Positions 1 through 7,571 of a stretch of 64,000 bases of DNA are shown one piece after another. Made by a program: the position numbers and the translations under genes. Within the stretch, counting starts at the first letter, position 1; every line of letters begins with the position of its first letter. Under the pieces are notes generated by a model that saw only the letters and a program-made list of their open reading frames with translations, was not told where the DNA came from and did not search any database. Origin of the DNA: Chania multitudinisentens RB-25 (GTDB lineage Bacteria > Pseudomonadota > Gammaproteobacteria > Enterobacterales > Enterobacteriaceae); contig NZ_CP007044.2 of assembly GCF_000520015.2 (NCBI RefSeq), positions 2,480,001-2,544,000 of the forward strand, in the 5' to 3' direction.

Positions 1-67
1 ATATTTGAGTTGATACTTTACTCTTTGATACACGGACAGAATTAGGATTAATTATTAAGCTAATCAT
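1..67 (-). CDS. Partial gene, probable immunity protein for the orphan Rhs toxin
   Basis: An ATG at 67-65 overlaps the toxin stop codon by one base (TGATG). It opens a frame reading MISLIINPNSVRVSKSKV that runs off the window edge without a stop. A purine-rich stretch (AGAGGATGAG) lies just before it. Position directly behind a polymorphic toxin domain, with tight coupling, is where cognate immunity genes sit. Only about 22 residues are visible, so the family cannot be named and the role is inference from position. Confidence 0.4.
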   Translation of the reverse strand, partial: MISLIINPNSVRVSKSKVSTQI

Positions 68-354
68 CATCTCATCCTCTTGGGATAAGCGGTCTCAATG
101 ACTTTAGTCGCTTTGTTTACCCACATTTCTATTATCATCCCCCCCGCGACGCCGGTTCCCAATACACGATCACCTTGGGATCGTCTAACTTTAATATTTG
201 AATATGCCTCTTTAACTGCATTTTCAATTTGTGTTGGAGATATACTTTCAGGGAATAAGTCTTTTATACCACTCTGCCTTGCTATCCTACCCGTAGATGT
301 ATGCCTATCCAAAATATGATCTATATCTATCTTAATTTTCTTCAGGCTGGCAGA
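67..354 (-). CDS. Displaced Rhs C-terminal toxin domain, EndoU/BECR-like RNase candidate
   Basis: This frame is open from 354 to a TGA at 69-67. It encodes about 95 residues containing IDIDHILDRHTSTG, then FPESIS, a GDRVLGTG turn, and the end IEMWVNKATKVIETAYPK. An early DHI..H..G element, a central FP.. segment and a terminal I-TAYPK strand resemble the bacterial EndoU and related BECR-fold RNase toxins; this is recalled family knowledge, not a search. It follows the DPLGL end of a broken Rhs core but is one frame away from it, so it cannot be made as an Rhs fusion here. A TTG at 312 is the only start-like codon early in the frame and has no clear ribosome site. It is probably a silent cassette. 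Confidence 0.45.
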   Translation of the reverse strand, partial: SASLKKIKIDIDHILDRHTSTGRIARQSGIKDLFPESISPTQIENAVKEAYSNIKVRRSQGDRVLGTGVAGGMIIEMWVNKATKVIETAYPKRMR

Positions 355-1158
355 TTAACAGGCTTACTTCTCGTCCTTCTCGTCGGCCCACAACTCAATC
401 CAAGTGGATCGATCCAACTTAGCGGATTCGGCGCATACTGATACAGGTTTATCCCACCCAACAGCCCTATCGGATCCTGACTGATAAACGCCGCGGTGTG
501 CGGATCATAATACCGATAACGGTTGTAATGTAAACCGCTCTCTTGATCGTAATACTGCCCCTGAAAGCGCAGCGGGTTTTTACGGTATTGGCGCGTTGTG
601 GGCCGGGCTCGCCCCATACGCCATGCTGCTGATGCCAGACCAGGGTGCTCTGTGTATCAATCAGTCTTATCGGTGCACCGTTCGGATCGCATTCATACCA
701 GTAACTGGTTCGGTTATCTGTTTCTTCCGTGATTAGCGCCAAAGGTTGATAGCTGCCCGGCAGGTAAACGTATTCCCTGATGGTGGGCAGCAGCTGTTTT
801 ATCCGCTGTTTACGCTGATGCGGGGCCTGGAGATCGTACACGGATGCCGATTCAGGTAGCGGAGTTGCAGAGCTGGCTTCGGCAGTCAAGTGATTTCTCT
901 GCCAGAAAAACACCTGACTGTTTTCTGTTCCCTGTTTGGTAACGCGTCTGCCCAGACCATTGTAGCCGTAGTGAGTCACCGTGCCTTTCTGGTGTACCTG
1001 GATGAGCTGCTGCTCCACATTTCAAACCAGATCCTGCCTGCTGTTCGGCTGGGCCAGGTTTCGGCGCTGACGCAGCAGGTTGCCTGCCCGGTCATAGACA
1101 TAGCGAGTTGTTTCACGCATCCCTTCCCGGAACCAGCCACTGGGTTCGTTGCTTAGGA
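342..1158 (-). pseudogene. Truncated, disrupted rhs core (orphan tail)
   Basis: This segment repeats the last part of the intact Rhs core (about 2057-2815) in the same orientation and at high identity, including the YD-type region and the closing RYYDPHTAAFISQDPIGL and DPLGL motifs. It begins abruptly near 1158, just after the upstream immunity gene, and has no N-terminal part. Three lesions are readable by comparison with the intact copy: a Trp codon turned into TGA near 1021, a one-base deletion near 577 that shifts the frame, and a second frame change near 345 before the toxin. It is a classic displaced rhs tip: not translatable as a unit but able to recombine with the intact copy. Confidence 0.85.
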
Positions 1159-1181
1159 TAAGCATCTTTGACACCGTTTTG

Positions 1182-1703
1182 TTATATATATTCATTATTA
1201 ATCATGTGAGTTATATTTTTTATTGATACCGGTTGATATGAGTACATGTCTTCAACATAATTCCTATCTAGTGTATTCAAAAAAGCTTCAAGAGATTCTA
1301 AATTGTAGAAAAGACCATAATCATTCAAAAAACGCTTCGCGTATACGGTATCAAGTTTTGTTATAATTTCGCTTTCAATAACAGAGTATCCGCCATCAGG
1401 AGAACCAAAATCATAACCATCACAATAAGTATCAACACCCTCCTTAAGTTCTAATAAAATCACTCCCTCCTCTAGTGCTTCTAATTCTTTACAATATTTC
1501 ATTGCAATAAATACATCAGTCACAACATAAAAAAACTCACCACTATCTAATTCTATATATTCTCTTGCTTTTTCTATTTCATTATAAAGAGAACACTCAG
1601 GCCAAAGATTACCCCCAAGTCCATAATATTCTTTCAGCCCCAATGCAGTCAGATTATTTAGGGTTTTCTCCCAGTTACTTTTAACTATATACCATTTTTT
1701 CAT
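1182..1703 (-). CDS. Candidate immunity protein for the adjacent Rhs toxin
   Basis: A 173-residue acidic protein, rich in Tyr, Glu and Leu, without signal peptide or membrane segment, so presumably cytoplasmic. Its start lies 7 bases after the rhs stop. The rhs terminal codons supply the ribosome site (AAGG overlapping AGG TAA). Base composition is markedly AT-rich compared with vgrG and the rhs core, like the toxin tip before it, which suits toxin-immunity modules exchanged as a unit. I do not recognise the family. The immunity role is inferred from position and composition only. Confidence 0.6.
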   Translation of the reverse strand: MKKWYIVKSNWEKTLNNLTALGLKEYYGLGGNLWPECSLYNEIEKAREYIELDSGEFFYVVTDVFIAMKYCKELEALEEGVILLELKEGVDTYCDGYDFGSPDGGYSVIESEIITKLDTVYAKRFLNDYGLFYNLESLEAFLNTLDRNYVEDMYSYQPVSIKNITHMINNEYI

Positions 1704-1709
1704 TATTTT

Positions 1710-4700
1710 TTACCTTATTATAATGGCGCTGCTAGGTGGAGTATAACCTGGAGGTACCGGGATATGTTCACCATTAATATGTATATGAGAAGCAGTCGGA
1801 CCAGGGGGAACTGGGCCATACCCATGTGCACCACTAAGATCATTGGGTTTTGCTCTAACCGGAATACCAAGCTGATTCGCAAGTTCTATATAGGTATCTG
1901 CATCTTTGGCTGTTACTGGACCTTTCCCTTGAGAAATTCTCTTGGAATCCATTCTAGCCATATCTATTAAGGCTTGTTGTTCTGAATTAGGTTTACCTTG
2001 GACTTTATCTGGAGTTCTATTTCTACTTCGACCTGTAGGCCCACATGGAGAAGACGTTAACCCCAGCGGATCAATCCACCCCAACGGATTCGGCGCATAC
2101 TGATAAGGGTTCAATCCCCCCAACAGCCCTATCGGATCCTGACTGATAAACGCTGCGGTGTGCGGATCATAATACCGATAACGGTTGTAATGTAAACCGC
2201 TCTCTTGATCGTAATACTGCCCCTGAAAGCGCAGCGGGTTTTCTACGGTATTGGCGCGTTGTGGGCCGGGCTCCCCCCATACGCCATGCTGCTGATGCCA
2301 GACCAGGGTGCCCTGTGTATCAGTCAGTCTTATCGGTGCACCGTTCGGATCGCATTCATACCAGTAACTGGTTCGGTTATCTGTTTCCTCCGTGATTAGC
2401 GCCAAAGGTTGATAGCTGCCCGGCAGGTAAACGTATTCCCTGATGGCGGGCAGCAGTTGTTTTATCAGCAGTTTACGCTGATGCGGGGCCTGGAGGTCGT
2501 ACACCGAGGTGGAGAGCGGTAGCGGGATTTCAGACCGGGCCTCGGCAATAAAATGGTTTCCCTGCCAGAAGAATACCTGGCTCCCTTCTGCCCCTTGTTT
2601 TGTGACGCGCCTTCCCAGGCCATCGTAGCCGTAGTAGGTCACCGTGCCTTTCTGGTGTACCTGGATAAGCTGGTTCTCTGCATCCCAGACCAGGTCTTGC
2701 CTGCTGTCCGGCTGGGTCAGGTTGCGGCGCTGGCGAAGGTTGCCCGCCCGGTCATAGACATAGCGGGTTGTCCCACGCATTCCTTCGCGGAACCAGCCGC
2801 CGGGTTCATCGCTGACCGATCTGACGCTGGTGGCCAAGTGGTTGCCCGCCGCATCGGTGATAAAATTCAGAATATGGCCGTCAGGCTGTGTTGCGGCCAG
2901 CAGTTTACCCATCGGATCGTAAGTGAAGCGGCGGGCACCGTCCAGGCTGTCCTGCCGTTCGGTGATATTGCCGTCCCTGTCCCAGCGGTACTGGGTGCTG
3001 AACAGGGGCTGTTCGGCATTGACCAGCGATTGTGACGTTAATCGGTGGTGGGCGTCATATTGGAACTCCTTGACCAGTGTCTCGCTCAACCCTTGGCGAG
3101 CCAGACGGCCACATTCATCCCACCCAAGCGTGACCGGTTTATCCTGATTCAGTTGAAGCCATGCTGGTTGAGCAAAAGCGTTGTAGCCCCAGCAAACCTG
3201 ATGACCCGCGTTACTGGTGCGCTTGATGTATTGACCGTGCTGGTTGTAGTGGTGCTCCAGGCGGAAGCCATCCTGAATCTCCGTCAAAACACGCCCGGCG
3301 GCATCGTATTCCCATGACAGTTTCCGGTGCGCATTGTCGCACTGCGTCAGTAGCCCGCGCCGGTCGTAGTCATATCGAGTCAGTGGAATGTCGCCGGTTG
3401 CCGGCAGTTTCTCCGTCAGCGCGCCATCTGGACTGTACCGATAGCGTAATACTTGGCCGAGTGGATCTGTGCGTTGGGTCAGCAAGCCATCGGCGGAATA
3501 GGCGTAATGGGTACTCTGCCCCCAGTAATCCCGTTCTTCCACAATCAGCCCGCGGGCGTCACGCACCAGCGTCCAGCGCTGCCCATTCGGGTTACTCACG
3601 CCGACAAGCTGTTCTTCAGTGTCATAGTGGTAGCGGACTTGATGGCCGTCTGGCGTGACACAACGCGACAGCATCCCGGTGCCGCTGTATTCCAGGCGGG
3701 TTTCCCGGCCACCGTCGTCCTGATACAAAACAGGTTGGTCTTCCCGGTCCCAACTGATGCGCAGGGCCATCAACCCTTGGCGTTGCTGTGCGACCAGGCG
3801 GTTTTTTCTGTCACGGAAATAGCGGGTGATAACGCCATTGCTGTCCGTCTCAGCCACAAGATGCCCCATACTGTCATGTTCAAACCGTAGGGGGGTGATA
3901 CCAGGTGAAGTGAGTGTGCAAACAAAGCCGAATTCATCATAACGGGCCTGAGTACCCGGCAAATCAGCAGCACGGCTTTCCGTTAACTGGCCGTATTCAT
4001 TGTAGTGGTATTGTTTTTCAAGGCCGGTTGGGTCGTTTTCCTTAATCAGATTGCCGTGGCGGTCATGTTCATATTGCCAGACGTTACCTTCGCCATCTGT
4101 TCTGCTGGTAAGGTGGCCTGCCGGGTCACGGGTGAATGTTTCACAGGTGCCTGAAGGCGAAATCTCCACCGTCATCTGGCCGTAGTCATCATATTCCCAC
4201 TGCCATGCAGCACCAGAGGAGAGGGAAACCTGAACGGGCAGGCCGCTTTCGTTATACAGGAACGTGGTGATGTGGCCTGCCGGGTCGGTTTCACTTACCG
4301 GTAGACCATCGCTGCTGAAACGGATACGGGACGTGTTGCCGAGTGAGTTGGTGACTTCGGTTTCATTGAGGTGGTCGTGCCAGACAAAACGGTAGTCATA
4401 CAGCCCTTGGTCGCCCCAGGCATGAACAACGCGCCATTGCTTATCGTAATCGTAATAAAACGACAGCCCGAGCCGGTCGGTATGTGCGGTCATATAGCCC
4501 TGATGGTAGCGATAATGCCGGGGGTACCCTTCCGCATCGGTTTCCTGGCTCAGGTAACCGGCCTGGTCGTATTCGTAGCGGGTCAGCGGGCGGTAGCGTT
4601 TTTCATGCGGGTCTTGGAAAGACAGGGAGAGGAGCATCCCCTGAGACGTTTCAGCATGTATTTCACGCCCCGTAGGCCCACGGTGCGTGATTTCATGAAT

Positions 4701-5804
4701 GCTGACGAGCATTCCCGGTTCATTGCGAACAAACTGCCAGCCGTTGCCTGAGCCATCACCCATGGCGCTGATGGGGCATTCCCAGGCAGATTCAGAAAAT
4801 GTGCGTGGTGTGGTGAAATGGGAGTAGGTCTGTTTATCATCAGTGGCCGTCCAGGTCACCGTCCCGTTGTCGTTTTCCGTATACCAGAGATAGCCCGCGG
4901 GAAAAATGGGTACCGCATGCTGCTCGCCGGGGAGAGCAGGAAGTTCACCTAACACGCTCAACCCACCGGCAGCACGGTAAAATCCAACGCCTTCGTCAGG
5001 GTGCCAACTGAGGGTGGTATCTGCCGGTGTCAGCCAGCGTTGCCCGCAAACCCCTGATACAGTTTCTTCGCCGGATGAACGGTAAGTGCGTGCCCACACC
5101 AGTGGAAATCGCCCGGGCAGGGTAAAATCCAGATGCTGTACATACACGCTGCCGTCGCGGATATCGACGGGTTCTGCGCGGAACACATTACATTTCCAGA
5201 ACCCCGAATCCATGTTTTTAAACAGCTTTTGTCGCACAGCCTTGAATTTGTCCATCGCCTTTTGGTAGAGGTTGCTTTTTTTAAAGCGTTGAAAGCCCTT
5301 AAAAAAAGCCTTCATCCCCAGCGCTATCCAGTTGACGGTCAATGGGCCGCCAACGATGACATTATTGGGGATAGCAACGTTGAAGCTTAGGGGCATTTCC
5401 AGCGATTTGGGTTTTACTTTAAATTTCTTGCGTGTACGGAAGGGGGGGAACATCCCCACCACGTTGCAGCTCAGGGCCGGAACGCCGATGCGGCTGAACG
5501 GGTCGCCATCGGCAGAAACGGTTTTGCTACCCATGAACAGTTCGTCATCGCTCTGGGGGCCCATCGGGAATCCCTGCGGAGGCAGCCAGGCACCTGCCAC
5601 GGGGATATGCATACATTTGCCACCGGTTCCTGCGGTAGTGCGCTTGCGCCCGTTCACATCAATGGTGCCACCGATAATCGGCAGATAATCGGGAATATCA
5701 AAGACAATGCCGATGTGCGGCGTCGGTATCGGCACAGGGCTGGTCAGATAGAAATGCAAATCCAGACCTAGTTGCGGATCAAAGTGTGAGCTTGCATGAG
5801 CCAT
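1710..5804 (-). CDS. PAAR-like/Rhs polymorphic effector of type VI secretion
   Basis: A 1364-residue Rhs effector. Residues 1 to about 130 form a Gly/Pro-rich PAAR-like (DUF4150-type) tip domain with no evident N-terminal membrane helices. Around 210-290 is the conserved Rhs-start region (EPVDIRDGSV, WARTYRSSGE). YD repeats follow to a core end with SQDPIGL and DPLGL at about 1245-1249. The variable tip (1250-1364, genome 1710-2056) is only about 115 residues and ends in HIHINGEHIPVPPG. Its His-rich motif suggests a nuclease, but I do not recognise the family. Rhs shells encapsulate and release such tips and ride on VgrG. vgrG and two accessory genes lie upstream, and the presumed immunity gene directly downstream. 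The change to AT-rich sequence at the tip marks the swap boundary. Confidence 0.93.
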   Translation of the reverse strand: MAHASSHFDPQLGLDLHFYLTSPVPIPTPHIGIVFDIPDYLPIIGGTIDVNGRKRTTAGTGGKCMHIPVAGAWLPPQGFPMGPQSDDELFMGSKTVSADGDPFSRIGVPALSCNVVGMFPPFRTRKKFKVKPKSLEMPLSFNVAIPNNVIVGGPLTVNWIALGMKAFFKGFQRFKKSNLYQKAMDKFKAVRQKLFKNMDSGFWKCNVFRAEPVDIRDGSVYVQHLDFTLPGRFPLVWARTYRSSGEETVSGVCGQRWLTPADTTLSWHPDEGVGFYRAAGGLSVLGELPALPGEQHAVPIFPAGYLWYTENDNGTVTWTATDDKQTYSHFTTPRTFSESAWECPISAMGDGSGNGWQFVRNEPGMLVSIHEITHRGPTGREIHAETSQGMLLSLSFQDPHEKRYRPLTRYEYDQAGYLSQETDAEGYPRHYRYHQGYMTAHTDRLGLSFYYDYDKQWRVVHAWGDQGLYDYRFVWHDHLNETEVTNSLGNTSRIRFSSDGLPVSETDPAGHITTFLYNESGLPVQVSLSSGAAWQWEYDDYGQMTVEISPSGTCETFTRDPAGHLTSRTDGEGNVWQYEHDRHGNLIKENDPTGLEKQYHYNEYGQLTESRAADLPGTQARYDEFGFVCTLTSPGITPLRFEHDSMGHLVAETDSNGVITRYFRDRKNRLVAQQRQGLMALRISWDREDQPVLYQDDGGRETRLEYSGTGMLSRCVTPDGHQVRYHYDTEEQLVGVSNPNGQRWTLVRDARGLIVEERDYWGQSTHYAYSADGLLTQRTDPLGQVLRYRYSPDGALTEKLPATGDIPLTRYDYDRRGLLTQCDNAHRKLSWEYDAAGRVLTEIQDGFRLEHHYNQHGQYIKRTSNAGHQVCWGYNAFAQPAWLQLNQDKPVTLGWDECGRLARQGLSETLVKEFQYDAHHRLTSQSLVNAEQPLFSTQYRWDRDGNITERQDSLDGARRFTYDPMGKLLAATQPDGHILNFITDAAGNHLATSVRSVSDEPGGWFREGMRGTTRYVYDRAGNLRQRRNLTQPDSRQDLVWDAENQLIQVHQKGTVTYYGYDGLGRRVTKQGAEGSQVFFWQGNHFIAEARSEIPLPLSTSVYDLQAPHQRKLLIKQLLPAIREYVYLPGSYQPLALITEETDNRTSYWYECDPNGAPIRLTDTQGTLVWHQQHGVWGEPGPQRANTVENPLRFQGQYYDQESGLHYNRYRYYDPHTAAFISQDPIGLLGGLNPYQYAPNPLGWIDPLGLTSSPCGPTGRSRNRTPDKVQGKPNSEQQALIDMARMDSKRISQGKGPVTAKDADTYIELANQLGIPVRAKPNDLSGAHGYGPVPPGPTASHIHINGEHIPVPPGYTPPSSAIIIR

Positions 5805-5826
5805 AAGCGCGTCTCCCTTCGCCTGC

Positions 5827-5961
5827 TCAGAATATCGCTCTTAACAGCTCGCGGATGAACGCACGTGCGGCTGAAGTATTTTCACCGTCTGTAAATGAAA
5901 ACCACAGTATAATCAATAAAATAAAAACGATGACGATAAGGTATTTCGATGAGGTTTTCAT
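5827..5961 (-). CDS. 44-residue single-pass membrane microprotein in the vgrG-rhs operon
   Basis: The ATG at 5961-5959 overlaps the stop of the preceding TPR-like gene as ATGA. The frame encodes MKTSSKYLIVIVFILLIILW, then a short polar tail ending in RAFIRELLRAIF, stopping at TGA 5829-5827, 22 bases before the rhs start. One hydrophobic helix (about residues 7-23) follows a Lys-rich start, giving a probable N-in membrane anchor, and the C-terminal 12 residues could form an amphipathic helix. Overlap and operon position make translation likely. Function is unknown; helping Rhs loading at the membrane is speculation. It is too short for many gene finders. Confidence 0.6.
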   Translation of the reverse strand: MKTSSKYLIVIVFILLIILWFSFTDGENTSAARAFIRELLRAIF

Positions 5962-7571
5962 GCGGTTTCTGTGTCCTGATGGCGAGTGATAAAATTGTTC
6001 ACGGTATCTTTTTCTCCTGGGCTTAAATAATCCGGCAGCGTCTCCCAGTTTCCGGGGGCATCATCCAGCGGATGCGCAATATCAGGAGTACCCGCCCAGT
6101 AAGGGTGCAGCAGTTGACGGGCCAGCATCACCACTTCCTGAAATGGGATATTCCCTTGCCGGATAATCTGCTCCCGGCTGAGGCGTATCTGGTTAAACGC
6201 CGCAACCAATTTCTGATTAAGCAATGCGTCTAAAGTATCAATCTCATCCGCATTGGCGGGGGAAGACAGTTTTTCTGCCAGATGCTCTGTTTCCTGAATA
6301 ATGGCGCTTTTCTTCTTCAGCCATTCGTCAGCACAATGTGTCAGCGCCTGAGTGCGATCCTGGTCGTGAAAGAGCATTAATTCCTGAAATAGAAAAGGCA
6401 AAGAGGTCATCTGCCGGGAATTGGACGAAAGGGGTTGGGCAAACGTGATGGCCTGTGCAAAGTAGTAAGAGGCTTTTTCGATGTTTTTCGCCATCAGTTG
6501 GCAATGCCCAGCCATACGCCAGCCTTCGATGGTCAGCCAACTGTTACCCGCTTCTTCAGCGTGCCCTGCTCCTGCAACATACTGAAGCGTGGCTTCGGCA
6601 TAATCCTTGTTGGCATAATGAGCCCCGGCCAGGCTGAATCTGGACTGTGTCAGTTGCGTGAGGCGCAGTTCTTTTTCTGGAATACGCTCCGCAGCGCTGA
6701 CGGCTTCCCGGTAAGAATAAATAGCCTGTTGCGGATCGCCGTGTTTAAGATGGCTGCCTGCAATCATGTTCTGAACCACCGTACACTGAGCATGCCACTG
6801 TTTTTCCGTCGCCAGAGATAACGCCATACGTGCACGGTCAGTGACCTGCTGTGCTGTGCCGCGTTCAAGCAGAATAAAAATGTCCAGCAGCAGTAAACGA
6901 AAGCGTTGGCTGTCTGGATCTCCGCCACCCGGTTGCTGGTGTAACGTATCTTTCATCAGGCTGAATGCATCGGCAGGGGAGGTGATGAGCAGACTCTGCT
7001 CTTGGTCTCTGTCAATCAGCGGCTGCCAGGCCGGATCTTCATGCGTATCGCAAAGTACCAGTAACAACTTGTCAGGCAGCAGGGAAACCGCCTGTTGCAG
7101 CCAGCGTAGCCAGGCGGCGGCGTCACTAACGGATTCAGGGCTCAGTACCATAACAAAACGGCCAAAGAGTGCCTGATGATGCTGGATAAAGTCGGCAAAA
7201 GCAGCAAGCAGTTCTGGAATGTGAGCGGTGGCTTTCTGTTCTGGCACCCAAGGCGCAACCGGAAGTTCGCTCGCTCCTGCCCGGCTGGTCAGTTCTTTGT
7301 ACAGGCTGAGGCAATAATCGTATCCGGTCAGAAAGGGAGATGAAAAAGTAGCGAACAAATCCTGAATAGCATGCGCACCGGGTTGTTCTTCCTGAAAAGC
7401 GATAAAGGCGCGAGTCAGATCCGCCGTGTCTGCACGGCTTCTGAACACCACCAGACCGCCTTTCTCGCGCTTTTCCGTGGCAGAGCGCCACTGTTCTGCG
7501 AGAACTGAAACCTGCCGCGTAACCGGATTGTCTGCTGCTGATACCACTATGCTCTCCTCGCACTCAGGCAT
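5958..7571 (-). CDS. TPR-like protein with degenerate NTPase-like front, between vgrG and rhs
   Basis: A 537-residue soluble protein. Residues 1 to about 210 look like a worn P-loop NTPase-like module: hydrophobic strands GGLVVFRSR and KLLLVLCDTHED (Walker B-like) are present but no GxxxxGK[ST] loop is seen. Residues about 225-420 contain helix pairs of TPR type (AIYSYREAVSAAERIP, SRFSLAGAHYANKDYAEATL, GWRMAGHCQLMAKNIEKASYYF). The start overlaps vgrG by 8 bases and the end overlaps the microprotein by 4, so production is coupled. Its place between spike and effector matches where T6SS adaptors or chaperones sit, but it is neither DUF4123 nor DUF1795 by eye. An adaptor role is inference. Confidence 0.7.
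   Translation of the reverse strand: MPECEESIVVSAADNPVTRQVSVLAEQWRSATEKREKGGLVVFRSRADTADLTRAFIAFQEEQPGAHAIQDLFATFSSPFLTGYDYCLSLYKELTSRAGASELPVAPWVPEQKATAHIPELLAAFADFIQHHQALFGRFVMVLSPESVSDAAAWLRWLQQAVSLLPDKLLLVLCDTHEDPAWQPLIDRDQEQSLLITSPADAFSLMKDTLHQQPGGGDPDSQRFRLLLLDIFILLERGTAQQVTDRARMALSLATEKQWHAQCTVVQNMIAGSHLKHGDPQQAIYSYREAVSAAERIPEKELRLTQLTQSRFSLAGAHYANKDYAEATLQYVAGAGHAEEAGNSWLTIEGWRMAGHCQLMAKNIEKASYYFAQAITFAQPLSSNSRQMTSLPFLFQELMLFHDQDRTQALTHCADEWLKKKSAIIQETEHLAEKLSSPANADEIDTLDALLNQKLVAAFNQIRLSREQIIRQGNIPFQEVVMLARQLLHPYWAGTPDIAHPLDDAPGNWETLPDYLSPGEKDTVNNFITRHQDTETA

Noticed and set aside
2553..3035. Plus-strand ORF of 160 codons opposite the rhs core
   Set aside because: It lies wholly in the antisense of the rhs gene, has no family resemblance, and a similar antisense frame appears opposite the orphan copy at 890-1156; it is a composition shadow.
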